64,000 bases of DNA from Dillenia suffruticosa (lineage: Eukaryota > Streptophyta > Magnoliopsida > Dilleniales > Dilleniaceae), in assembly GCA_033439265.1 (NCBI GenBank), contig JAVTVX010000012.1, positions 15,225,501-15,289,500 on the forward strand, given 5' to 3'. Under the pieces are notes generated by a model. The model saw only the letters and a list, made by a program, of their open reading frames with translations, was not told the DNA's origin and did no database searches. Each line of letters opens with the position of its first letter. The first letter of the stretch is position 1. Shown in pieces: positions 1 through 9,876 of the stretch. The translations under genes and the position numbers were made by a program.

Positions 1-444
1 CCAAGTCCAAAAATCTGTGCATCCCAACTGTCGAGCTACCGTGACTAGTTGGGTCAACTCGGGGATGCACCTAAGTATGGCGCAATTATTATAACTCAGA
101 TTCGAAAGTGTAAGAAGAACGGCCACCGATGGACGATTTGGTGCCGCTTGAGTAAGAACTACTGTAGAAGAAATAAGCGCAGCCGTAGATATCGGCCTTG
201 CTATCAAAGGTGATGGGGTGACATCTGGACCCCATGTGCCGTGTATCACTCGTACTCTTACCCGAAAATATCAAGAGTAAATGGTGGAGACGTTGGTATA
301 ATAGCCGGCTGAGAAGGTGCTGGAGAAAACACACACAGAGGATGTATTCTTCGGCACCGAAAGGGGCGCCAGTAATGAGGAAGTATCCTCGCTCTCCTTA
401 AGTAAATCAGGGAGCACATATCTAGTGCTCCATGTACTCGTCAT
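1..444 (-). pseudogene. Tekay-like gag fragment (N-terminal)
   Basis: The candidate ATG is at 444-442 on the minus strand, in the same place after the leader as the gag ATG at 58572. The reading frame is broken by stops, so homology is seen in pieces. Near the left edge one frame reads TQLVTVARQLGCTDF, matching TQLVKESRQLGCTDF in the second element. Gag would form the virus-like particle of the retrotransposon. The zinc knuckle and pol lie outside the window. The stops make this copy non-coding as it stands. Confidence 0.65.
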
Positions 445-752
445 AGTTCCGCAATATAAGAATTTTCATTAGGCATTGTTCAAGGATTAGGGTTAATACA
501 ACTAACCCCCTAAAATGAATGAAATCATCAATTTAAGAACCATATCCATTGGTTCCTTCTTTGAAAATGAAGAAATGCTAGGTTAGATAAGAATTAGTAT
601 CTAACCCCCTAAAATAGATAAACTCATATGTCGAAGACCATATGCAGGGACATAAATGACTGTATGAAACTCTTATGCATTGAGGACTTTTAAAATCAAG
701 TTACTTGGGAATGTTTTCAAATCATTTTATAAAACATAGCTCTAAACCAAGA

Positions 753-764
753 GCTCTGATACCA
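753..764 (-). other. Primer binding site, tRNA-iMet type
   Basis: The minus strand reads TGGTATCAGAGC, a perfect 12-base complement to the 3' end of plant initiator tRNA-Met. It lies 7 bases inside the LTR end (GTGACA, last base at 772), the expected place for first-strand priming. Confidence 0.88.
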
Positions 765-1897
765 ACAGAACTGTCACGCCCCGAACCGGGATCGTGAACA
801 GCCGCCCGTTGTCCCTGGATGCCGGCTGTATTTTTACAGAAAATCGGGCAGAACCTCCCCATAAATCGGAGGTTTCCCATGTACAATTTCACCTGTATAT
901 GACATTCATCCTGTAAAAATAAATAATTGGTCATCCCGGCCTCTCCAAAATCAACAGATATCCCAGCCAACATCCAGAACAACGCAAGGCTATAAAGTTC
1001 ATAGCAGTCCTAGCAACAGACCTCTACTGTCACGTCCAACTAGAGCATGAGCAGCCGCCACACCGAACGGACTTAAATTCTACGCATATATAAAATAAAT
1101 TCCCAAGTTATTTTTAAATATTTACAAATGCCTCAATGCAATGAAATAATCAACACGAAGGTTTCGTGAATAAAAGTCCATAATTTATACAGTCATCCCA
1201 AAAATTTAGATAAATAGAATGGTCAAACTAAAATCTCCAATATATATAATAATATCACCAATCATCGTAGCGGAAAAAGATGAAAAACATCCATACCCAA
1301 ACCCAGTGATATCTCCTCGGTCCAACACTAATTCTGTGGGAAAGAAAGTGAGGGGTGAGTATCTATGGGAGAATACTCAGTAAGTGAGGGGATTGATATC
1401 ATACTATCAATATCGAGGTGAATTTGGAGTGTCAAAGCATAAGATAAGAAAATATCCACAGTGTGCAAACTGATCATGTTATTTCCAAAATCATATGTCA
1501 CACGCACACATCAAAAAGCAAGATATGTATCCAATATTCACATCAATGTCATGAAGAGCCGGCAAATGAAATATTCCCGGCAATGGTCTACCTCGACCAA
1601 GAACGGCGCAATGGGGGTTTTTCCAAATGCAAGTATTAAAGAATGGCTCTCTGCCCCAATGTTGGCCACAGACTACCCCAACTAGCCTGTAAATAATAAT
1701 AATGTACATATAACTAGTCAGCCGTGTATGGTGCCCCCGCCTGGTGCTAGACGGAGCCGTACTCAACGTCCTCTCCGATGAGGGTCAACCTGGGACACCC
1801 ATACACACGACAATCTGGCGGATACCTCCGACTGAAGCGTATCCGAACACAAGGGGTGCCTCTACCAGATGTCCTTCGTAGCTACGGATCACAATAT

Positions 1898-2090
1898 CAT
1901 ATCAGCCGGGCACGTAGCCCCATGCATCCCATCACCAGATCAGTCGGGCATATAGCCCCATGCATAATATCATAACGTCAGCCGGGCATACAGCCCAATG
2001 CATAATATCATAAAGTCGGCCGGGCATACAGCCCAAAACATAATATCATAAAGTCGGCCGGGCATATAGCCCAAATGTGTAAATAAATCC
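1898..2090 (-). repeat. 38-bp tandem repeat inside the LTR
   Basis: About five units, with successive starts at 1939, 1977, 2015 and 2053 exactly 38 bases apart and a more diverged first unit near 1898. The plus-strand core is GTCGGCCGGGCATA followed by CAGCCCAATGCATAATATC. Units are head to tail with no spacers. It lies wholly inside the LTR. Confidence 0.85.
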
Positions 2091-2739
2091 ATTTAAAACC
2101 ATGTGCCAATGCAGTGGAAGCATTAAAACATATCAATATGTTGAAAATATGGCACAATATATATTTATCAAAACTCATGGATGCATATCAATAAAGTCAG
2201 CATTTAAGACACTCCAAAGGTCACAAAACATTCATCAAATATTCGAAAATTCTAACAATCAGACATTTGCAGAAATATGTCATTTAAAAGTATTTTTGAA
2301 ACATGGTTTTCAATCAATAGCGAATGTCAAAGTCCTACTCACAGTTCTACGGGAGGGAAGTCACTCCCTACTGACAAGCCAAATCGGATCTGACCGCTCG
2401 AGTCTCCAAAAGATCAACCTAAATCAGATCATCAAATTTCTGTAACATTCTATATTTAACCTTCAATTCATATATAATCATTTCATAATTTATATTTTAT
2501 TCGCATTCCACTTACACTCTAAACATATACAAAACCTTTCATCTTAAATTCAATCCTAGATTCGTCCAATTTATCAATTAGAGTCGAAATCTCCTCACCT
2601 AGGGTTTTCTCGAAGCGTCGAGTCTCGTCTGAAAGTCGTTTCGATCACTCCAAAGTCTGTAGTGTTTCCTATCAAAACAAGATTTTTATTTTGTTAGATC
2701 TAAACACTTAGATCCGAATCAAAAACCCTAAGTCATTTA

Positions 2740-3560
2740 CCTGCGTCGAGGTTCGTGGGCTGTCACGGGCTCACGGGCCGTCGCGGGCTCGTGGGCTACA
2801 GCTAGCGGGCTCGCTGGTCTGCGTGCTACGGGGTAGCGGGCCGGCGGGCTGGCGGGCCGATGGGCTGAACTGGGCCGCGGGCCGTACTGGACCTGCGGGC
2901 TTGGACGGGCTGTCGGGCCTGGTGGGCCCGTGGGCTTGCTGCTGATGGGCCTGCGGCTAATGGGCCTGCAGGCTGGCGGGCCTGCGGGCCGACAGTGGCT
3001 CGCGGACTGGTGCTCGCCCGTGTGCTGCGCTGGCTCGTGCGCGCTCGCGCGCTGCTGCGCGCCCCTGCGCGCCCCTGCGCGCTCTGCTCGCGCGCTCTGC
3101 TCGCGCTCGTGCGCTGGGCCGCGCACCCGTGAGCTGGGCCGCGCGCTGCTGCGCGCTGGTCCGCGCGCTGCTGCGTGCTGAGTCCGCGCACGCTCGTGCG
3201 CTGGCTCGCGCTCGCGACCTGGGTTCGCGCTCGCGGTCTGGGCTCGCGCTCACGGCCTGGGCTGGGGGATTGCGCTACTCGCGGAGGCTCGCGGCGGAGG
3301 AATCGCGCTATGGAGCGCTCAAACTCGTGCGATGGTGGCAGGAGAGGGTTGCTACTGGTGGCGGCTGTTCGCGGACGGAAGCGAGATCGCGCGCGGTGGC
3401 GGCGCTTGGAGGAGCTTGCGAAGGAGGTGAGCTCGCGAACGATCGCGACTACAGGAAGGAGAGTGAGCCGCGGGAAGAAAGAAGAAGAAGAAGGAGAAGA
3501 AGGAGAGGGCGGCGGAGCTCACGGCGAAGGAGCGGCACCGCGGTGCCGCGGTGGGGGAGA
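2740..3560 (-). repeat. GC-rich, CpG-rich block inside the LTR
   Basis: Base composition changes sharply from AT-rich LTR sequence to runs such as GGGCCTGCGGGC, GCTGGCGGGCC and GCGCGCTGCTGCGCGC. From about 2750 to 3000 the motif GCGGGC or TGGGCC recurs every 8 to 15 bases; from 3000 to 3260 GCGCGCTGC and GCTCGCGCTCG variants dominate; from 3280 to 3560 it becomes G/A-rich. Several long open frames run through in both directions, but their protein is only low-complexity Arg/Ala/Pro, so I do not call genes. It may be a promoter-side or captured sequence of the LTR. Confidence 0.8.
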
Positions 3561-3569
3561 GACGAAGGG

Positions 3570-3573
3570 TCGG

Positions 3574-3621
<48 letters not shown>

Positions 3622-3688
3622 AGAGGGGAATTAGGGCTTTTGCCCTAATTCAATTTGGGGGGGTCAAAACGCTGTGTTTTGGCTCTCC

Positions 3689-3720
<32 letters not shown>
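3570..3720. repeat. GA microsatellite and poly(T) tract near the LTR start
   Basis: An (AG)n tract of about 50 bases (3574-3621) is followed by a T homopolymer at about 3692-3719. Both are inside the LTR, near its minus-strand 5' end. Confidence 0.85.
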
Positions 3721-3721
<1 letters not shown>

Positions 3722-3734
3722 GTTTGGTGTTACA

Positions 3735-4265
3735 AATTTATTACAATCTTTGTGTAATTTAAGAAATAATTAAAAATACAAATATAAAAAATACAAATGA
3801 TGAGCACCGGGAGGAGATGGGTGGGGGGTTTATTCCCCTAGCAAGTGAGAATGGAGGGGAGCGTCTGCACATGAGAGAGTGATACTCAAAAGGAAACTTA
3901 AATAAAATAATGGTTTTAGTAGTAGTAGTTGCTTTTATGTTCTCTTCCTTTTTAGCTCTATGTAAAGCTTCAAGGGTTCCCCAAGACATTGCAGCACTTA
4001 GTTCTTCTCACTAATACCCATCTCTCTTATAAATATATTTTCTGTCAATAAAGCCTCTTTTGTAAATACTTTGGTGCTCTTTTTGTAAAAGAGCATGCAC
4101 AACTAGGACTTTGGTCATCCATTTTGTTGAGTAGATAATATATGAATTTTTTTAAAAATCATTAGCTTGCGCTCGAAACTTGCACATGACAAGTCTGTGA
4201 TACTACTTAAATCTTTGTTTGTGTCTCTAAGTTAAGCTTCTTAATATGTTGTTTGAGTGTGTGAA

Positions 4266-4301
<36 letters not shown>

Positions 4302-4473
4302 TTTGAATTTGAGGCAATTAGAACGGGGCAAGGAGGGGTTGTATAAATGTAAATGTTTGAGTGTGTCTTTTGTTGAACAAGTTAAAAGAAGCATTGCGAA
4401 TTCTAATACGATTATCACAAGCTTTTTCTCTGCTACTAATATTTGGGTATTGTGAATTCTAATGTAAAACAAG
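3735..4473. other. Region between the LTR and the AAP pseudogene
   Basis: AT-rich sequence with no gene seen. It holds a compound (GT)n(GA)n microsatellite at about 4266-4302. It would be the former upstream region of the permease pseudogene; no promoter element can be called with confidence. Confidence 0.5.
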
Positions 4474-4619
4474 GTGGGTAAGAATGCTGCCTCCAATAAT
4501 AACAACTATGACCACCACCCCGACTATAACCCTCACCAAGTCTTTGATATCTCCCTAAACGTTCCTCCTCCCAATCCCTCAAAATTCTTCGGTGACGATG
4601 GACACCTCAAAAGAGCCGG

Positions 4620-4689
<70 letters not shown>

Positions 4690-6555
4690 TGGTCTCTTGG
4701 ACAATTTTGACAGTAGAATTAGTAAAAGTATTACATAAAAGGATGTTAAAAAAGGTGTTTACTTCAACAAGCCACCTTTGTCCATGAAAACGCTTTGTAA
4801 AAGAAAAATGCAGATAATATATAATGATTATGTTCACCTTTTGAGTGCCTAGTTTTTCTGCGATTTCAGGGGACTTTTGGATAGCAAGTGCACATATCGT
4901 AACAGCAGTAATAGGGTCAGGGGAGCTTTCACTAGCATGGGCTATAGGTCAGCTTGGATGGATTGCTGGCCCTGCTGTAATGTTTTTGTTCTCCTTTGTC
5001 ATCTATTACACTTCCACTCTCCTCGCGGATTGTTACCACTCAGGAGTCCCTCTCAATGGCAAGGGAAATTAAAGTTATATGGATGATGTTAGATCCAATC
5101 TTGGGATCTCAATATGCCCTTGTCCTCCTGTATAGCTTTTATGAAAAGTATACTATTGCATTACTGACCATCTTTTTGTCTTTGACATGTGTTCGTTCTT
5201 CTTAGGTGGGTTCAAGGTCTAGATTTGTGGACTTATTCAGTACTTAAATCTTTTTGGTGTTGCCATTGGATACGCTTTTGCAGCATCCATAAGCATGGTG
5301 TAAGTAAATATTATTGGAAAAAAAATGAAAATTTTTAGTGGAAATTGCCTCTTTCGACTTCTTGAGATGGTTTTTTGCAGGGCAATAAAGAGGTCAAACT
5401 GTTTCCATGAGATTGGTGGGAAGAACCCTTGTCACATTTCAAGCAATCCATATATGATTGCATTTGGAATTGCAGAAATTCTGTTTTTGCAGATTACAGA
5501 CTTCGATCAAATATGGTGGCTCTCAATTGTTGCTGATGTCATGTCCTTTGCTTTACTATTGGTCTTGCCCTCAGCATCATCCAAGTCATAGGTATGAATT
5601 TCTTTTACTTTAGCAATCCTAATAATTTGGAATCTTCTGAAGTTCTATTTCATGTGTAGACAGCAAATTGAAGTTTCAGAGGGAGTCTAACTGGCATAAG
5701 CATTGAAGCAGTAACTGAGACCCAGAAGAAATGGAGGAGCTTTCAAGCACTAGGCAACATAGCCTTTGCATACTCACTCTCTTATCCTCGTCGAAATTCA
5801 GATGGTAATTTGTCCAAAAGACACCCCTTTTATTATAGAATCTGGATCTTAATAACCTTGATGTGATTGGTCTTTCGTATGCTGTTTAACAGGACACAAT
5901 CAAATCCCCACCATCTGAATCAAAGACAATGAAGAAAGCCACTATGTTCAGCATAGCAGTGGCAACAACATTTTACACGCTGTGAGGCTGTGCAGGGTAT
6001 GCAGCATTTGGAGACATAGATCCCGGAAATCCCATAACAGGATTTGGTTTCTATAACCCATTTTGGCTTCTTGACATTGCCAATGCAGCCATTGTAATCC
6101 ACCTTGTTGGAGCATACCACGTGTATTTCCAACCCTTATTTGCCTTCATCAAAAAGGGGCATCTAAAACATGGTCAGACACTGAATTCATTACCAAGGAA
6201 ATCGGGATTCCACTTCCCAGTGGTTATAAACCTTACAAACTGAACCTCTTCCAATTGGTTTGGAAAACGATTTTTGTAATCTTGACTACCATTATTTCAA
6301 TGATCTAGCCTTTCTTCATCACCAAGGGAATTTTGGGATCATTTGGATTTTGGCCCCTAAAGTTTACTTCCCCGTCAGGATGTACATAGCACGAAAGAAG
6401 ATTCCAAAGTGGTGTACTAGATGGCTGTGCCTGCAAATGTTGTGTTATGCCTGTTCTGGTTGTATCAGTAACCGCAGCAGCTGGTTCGATTTCTGGTCTT
6501 CTGCAGGATCTCAAAGTTTACAAGCCATTCAAGACAACATATTGAGAGTCCCTTA
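4474..6555 (+). pseudogene. AAP-family amino acid permease pseudogene
   Basis: Amino acid permeases of this family are plasma-membrane proton/amino acid symporters. Recognisable pieces in order are: N-terminal tail ending GDDGHLKRAG (to 4618); first membrane segments with SAHIVTAVIGSGELSLAWA (from 4870); CGLIQYLNLFGVAIGY (about 5215-5300); KRSNCFHEIGGKNPCH and FDQIWWLSIV (about 5385-5590); FRGSLTGISIEAVTETQKKW (about 5670-5810); and a last part from 5893 with GYAAFGDIDPGNPITGFGF and VYKPFKTTY near 6540. Old introns with GT/AG ends are visible, for example 4619-4869. The copy is dead: the start position reads GTG, there is a TAA at 5069-5071 after NGKGN, a TGA in the conserved cysteine-glycine segment near 5985, and frameshifts in exons 4 and 6. 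It resembles AAP2/3/4/6-type transporters; the subtype is not resolved. Confidence 0.9.
4623..4685. repeat. (CT)n microsatellite, about 31 units
   Basis: An uninterrupted CT dinucleotide run of about 63 bases lies a few bases after the donor site of the first intron of the permease pseudogene. Its length and purity suggest it is polymorphic. Confidence 0.95.
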
Positions 6556-6556
6556 A

Positions 6557-9500
6557 AAAGAAACTAATTTTAGGTTGATTACACAAAAGAAGGGCAAATG
6601 TACTAGTTCCTTAAACAATATTGAAGCCGGTGGTATTGGCGTTGTTTGTAGTGTTTGGTTGAGTCTTTCCCGTTACCAGGAGTTCGCACCCAACAAAGTA
6701 TGTATCTAATATAATATTGCAATCTGCTTCAGAGAATTAAATGCACTTAGTTTCACTTCAAATGCTTCCAAATACCTTAACTTTCTGTTTCTCCTCGGGG
6801 GGAACACGAATCTACATGAAGAGAACTTGAAGTAATTCTCAAGAAAACATTTATGTCCTAAAATCATTATAAAATCCATCATCCAACTCCGTAGAGCTGC
6901 TAGACAAACGAAGAGCAGCAGCGTAGATTGAATATTGTGATTTTGAAAGACAAATTTTAATCACCAAAGGTCATTTGGTCGAATGGCATCAGGATTTCTT
7001 GCTCTCACCCACTTAAAAACACCTTATCCCCCTCACCCCTTTTGTATTTAAAACGTCGTCCTCCAAATGAAAAATAAAAAATAAAATAAAAATAAAACCT
7101 TATTGGTGGAGGGAGACTACACTACAATGTCTGCTACAGGAATTCAGCTTGGACTTAGATAGTGAAGCCTTACTTTCAATGTCTGCTGCAATCAAATTAA
7201 AGGGTTTGACTTGCATGTGACAAACTTCATAGGGCGGCTCATAGTAGTTAGGTACACAAACATGACCATAGAGAGAATCTCCCATATTGGATGCCAGTTA
7301 AAAATATGACAAAAAGGTGTGTCCCATCCGAATTTGAGAATAAAAAAAATTATGTTAAAAAAATTTTTCCTTAAATTGAACTCAACAATATTTGAACTGA
7401 ATTATTTAAAATATGACTCTACATACTAGTTAGTTATACCCAAAAAAACAAAAAAGAATACCCCTTTTCCACAACCCTCCACCCAACATCAACTCATATG
7501 GCAATGCTACCTCATAATCCCCTTCCTTTACTGCCTTACTGCCTTTTCTCTTTCCACCAGGACTCAACACTATATAATCTTTGTTCCAGGGACTCGTAAC
7601 AAGGGAGGACAGAGAACTATTAGTGTCGGCTACTTCAACTAATAAAAATCTTTAGAAAAATATTATGTCGATCAAATGGACCAATTCATAAGTAACAATC
7701 CATGTCCACATATTTTGATTAATTTTTTACTAAATATAATCCGAATCAATCAAAATACAATAATATGATTAAAAATTGGTTAAAATTTAGACTATTTAGT
7801 TCAAAACTTATTTAGTCGATACAGAATTACACTACTAGGTACATATCTTAAAAGATAAATAAACAAATTAAATAGATTTCAATAAATCAGTCATATAGAC
7901 AATTTTGGTTAAGATGTAAGAAAATATAGTAAATTTTAAACAAATATAGTCTCAAATAGATTAGTATTTGTGTTACACTAACACTAATAAAATTGCTTCA
8001 TATTAATGTCATTGGAAATGCATACATGCGTCACTGCCTAAATTTTTAATATTTTATATTCAACTAAGCACTTTGCGATGATTAAAAAAATCATTCGTTG
8101 TACACAATGATTTATGAATTTGTGGAGTTACAAACATAGAAACATAATAGAGATTGATTCAAAACTCAAAAATAAGCTACTTGTGCATCATATGATGGTA
8201 AAAAAAATGTTTAATAGGAGACTCTTGGACCTAGAGTTACACAAAGAAGACGTAATGATCAATCATTCAACCACTAAATTAATAAATGAGAATTATTATA
8301 AAAACTGAAACTTACTCCGTCGAAAGAAATTACTAGATATATTAAGCATCAGACTATACATGTTTGTACTATAAATAAGATTTATAAGGACAGCTGCTCC
8401 AGGTCTACTAAGAATAGACCCAACCGATGGAGTCTACTAAGACACCAACCGAGTCCTAGGAGAGGTAGAATTGGGGAATCTTCTGCAATAGGGAAAACGA
8501 TGCCTCATGGAGATGGAATGAATGTCCTTGGTTAGAGATTTGATCGTCGCTACCCACAAAAGTCATAAACAAAATGACACATCATGATCTTGCACATGTA
8601 CTTACAATAGATGCATTTTGACCGGCACTTAGCCTCGTGCTTCAAAAGTTGTCGAAGAGCCCATGAGGCTTCGTCTGTTATTACTTTACCCATCTCTGTC
8701 TGGTCAAAGAAGTGTTAATTGTCATAAACAATAACAAGATGATGGAATTAATTTACCCAAAAAGCGTTTTCCCTACAACTAAGCGTTCCAATCTCTTTCA
8801 AACACCTATTATGGAAAAAAAAGATCTTGGGTTAGATCACACGGAGGCATGGCATGGGGCAAAGTAATTTTTCCCCCTTGAGACCGATATCTACCTAAGT
8901 CTTAAAATTTCAGCAATATCAAACAAGGTAAATCTCATCAATTCTTATATTTTAAATACAATGAAAATGATTTTCGTTAAAAACTATCGGAAGTATATTT
9001 CCTATTTTGTCCGCAACAATGATTGTCCTTAATGCTGTAGTCACAAATTCACAAACTAAATCAGGATATGTTAAAGAAAAAAATTACACACACACACACA
9101 CATATCATCACAAACCAAAGAAAATTTTTTGTCATTAAAGAAGATATAAACATCCATCTCAAGCATGCAGATTCCTTGGGCAGATCATTTAATCTAGGGC
9201 AAATCAACAAATCGTTCTAAAAATACATCCAAGATTACTATATTCTAGATAGAGGCAAGCTACAGGAAAGAACAATAACTGAAATGTAGAGACCTATGCC
9301 CAGAAAAAAGAAAACAGAAGAAACAAAGAATTCAAGGCCCTTTATTGGATTTTTGAGCAATTAAAAGAAAACGTGAAACCAAAAAATATATTATATATGA
9401 AGTTCAGTTTTAAGTCATATTGGAACATTGAATGCTTTTGGTATATAACAATCAACACATTGGTATTCACTCAACAGTTAAGCTCTATCATCACAGACAA

Positions 9501-9876
9501 AAGGAAGAAATGAATCAACAAAAAGAGGCGTTAAGATGGCCAAACAATTTTCCGTATACGCGCATTGGGGGCTACATGCACAAATCTATTCTACATTGAT
9601 CAGCCTGTCCCAAGTTTCCAAGCACAAAAGCATCTCCATATCTGCATGGCCCCAGCATAACATCAATTTACAGTAATGGAGATACGGGGGTACTTTACCA
9701 TTCAGGTTTCTCAGCAGCTATCGAAGAAATCTTCCTTCATTTACCAATTGGTACAACTAACATCAACAAAAATGCAGGAGAGCAGCAGCATCATATTTCA
9801 CAGCAATACAATTGCATCACAGTCATTGGGCACTTGCAGTTTGAAGAATCTTGGGTGGATGCATATTCAAAGGAAT
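6557..9876. other. Intergenic region between AAP pseudogene and auxilin-like gene
   Basis: About 3.3 kb of AT-rich sequence. Short open frames (for example 8114-8308) have no recognisable motifs. Nothing here could be assigned to a gene or a known repeat; the right end must hold the 3' UTR of the minus-strand auxilin-like gene. Confidence 0.5.
9341..9346 (-). terminator. Possible poly(A) signal of the auxilin-like gene
   Basis: The minus strand reads AATAAA about 530 bases past the stop codon at 9877. Plant poly(A) signals are loose, so this is only a candidate. Confidence 0.25.

Larger units (their letters stand above)
1..3734 (-). mobile_element. Ty3-gypsy (Tekay/Del-like) LTR retrotransposon, 5' part
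   Basis: The minus strand reads, from 3734 downwards, a full LTR, a tRNA-iMet primer binding site, an untranslated leader and the start of gag, which runs off the left edge of the window. The leader and gag resemble the plus-strand element whose LTR starts at 54295: both leaders carry a repeated TTAGGGGGTTAG-type motif and both gag starts share the motif QLGCTDF. Only the 5' half is inside the window, so completeness and the second target duplication cannot be judged. The 5 bases outside the LTR (3735-3739, aattt) are the candidate target duplication. Confidence 0.85.
772..3734 (-). repeat. 5' LTR of the minus-strand Tekay-like element
   Basis: The LTR starts on the minus strand with TGTAACACC at 3734 and ends with GGGGCGTGACA at 772, 2963 bases. 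The solo LTR at 48233-51239 has the same start (TGTAACAC) and end (GGGGCGTGACA), and the LTR at 54295-58272 is a third relative. All three carry an ACTCACTGAGTAT-type motif in the 3' part. This copy differs by holding a very GC-rich block (2740-3560) and a 38-bp tandem array. Short open frames in it are composition artefacts. Confidence 0.85.

Noticed and set aside
1898..2090. Regularly spaced repeats that could suggest a CRISPR array
   Set aside because: Units are directly adjacent, without unique spacers, inside a plant LTR; it is a minisatellite.
2737..3773. Several long overlapping open frames on both strands (98 to 214 codons)
   Set aside because: They arise from GC-rich repeat sequence within an LTR; their proteins are low-complexity Arg/Ala/Pro, and all frames are open at once.
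4246..4505. Open frames on both strands around the GT/GA repeat
   Set aside because: They are read through a microsatellite and show no conservation or domain.
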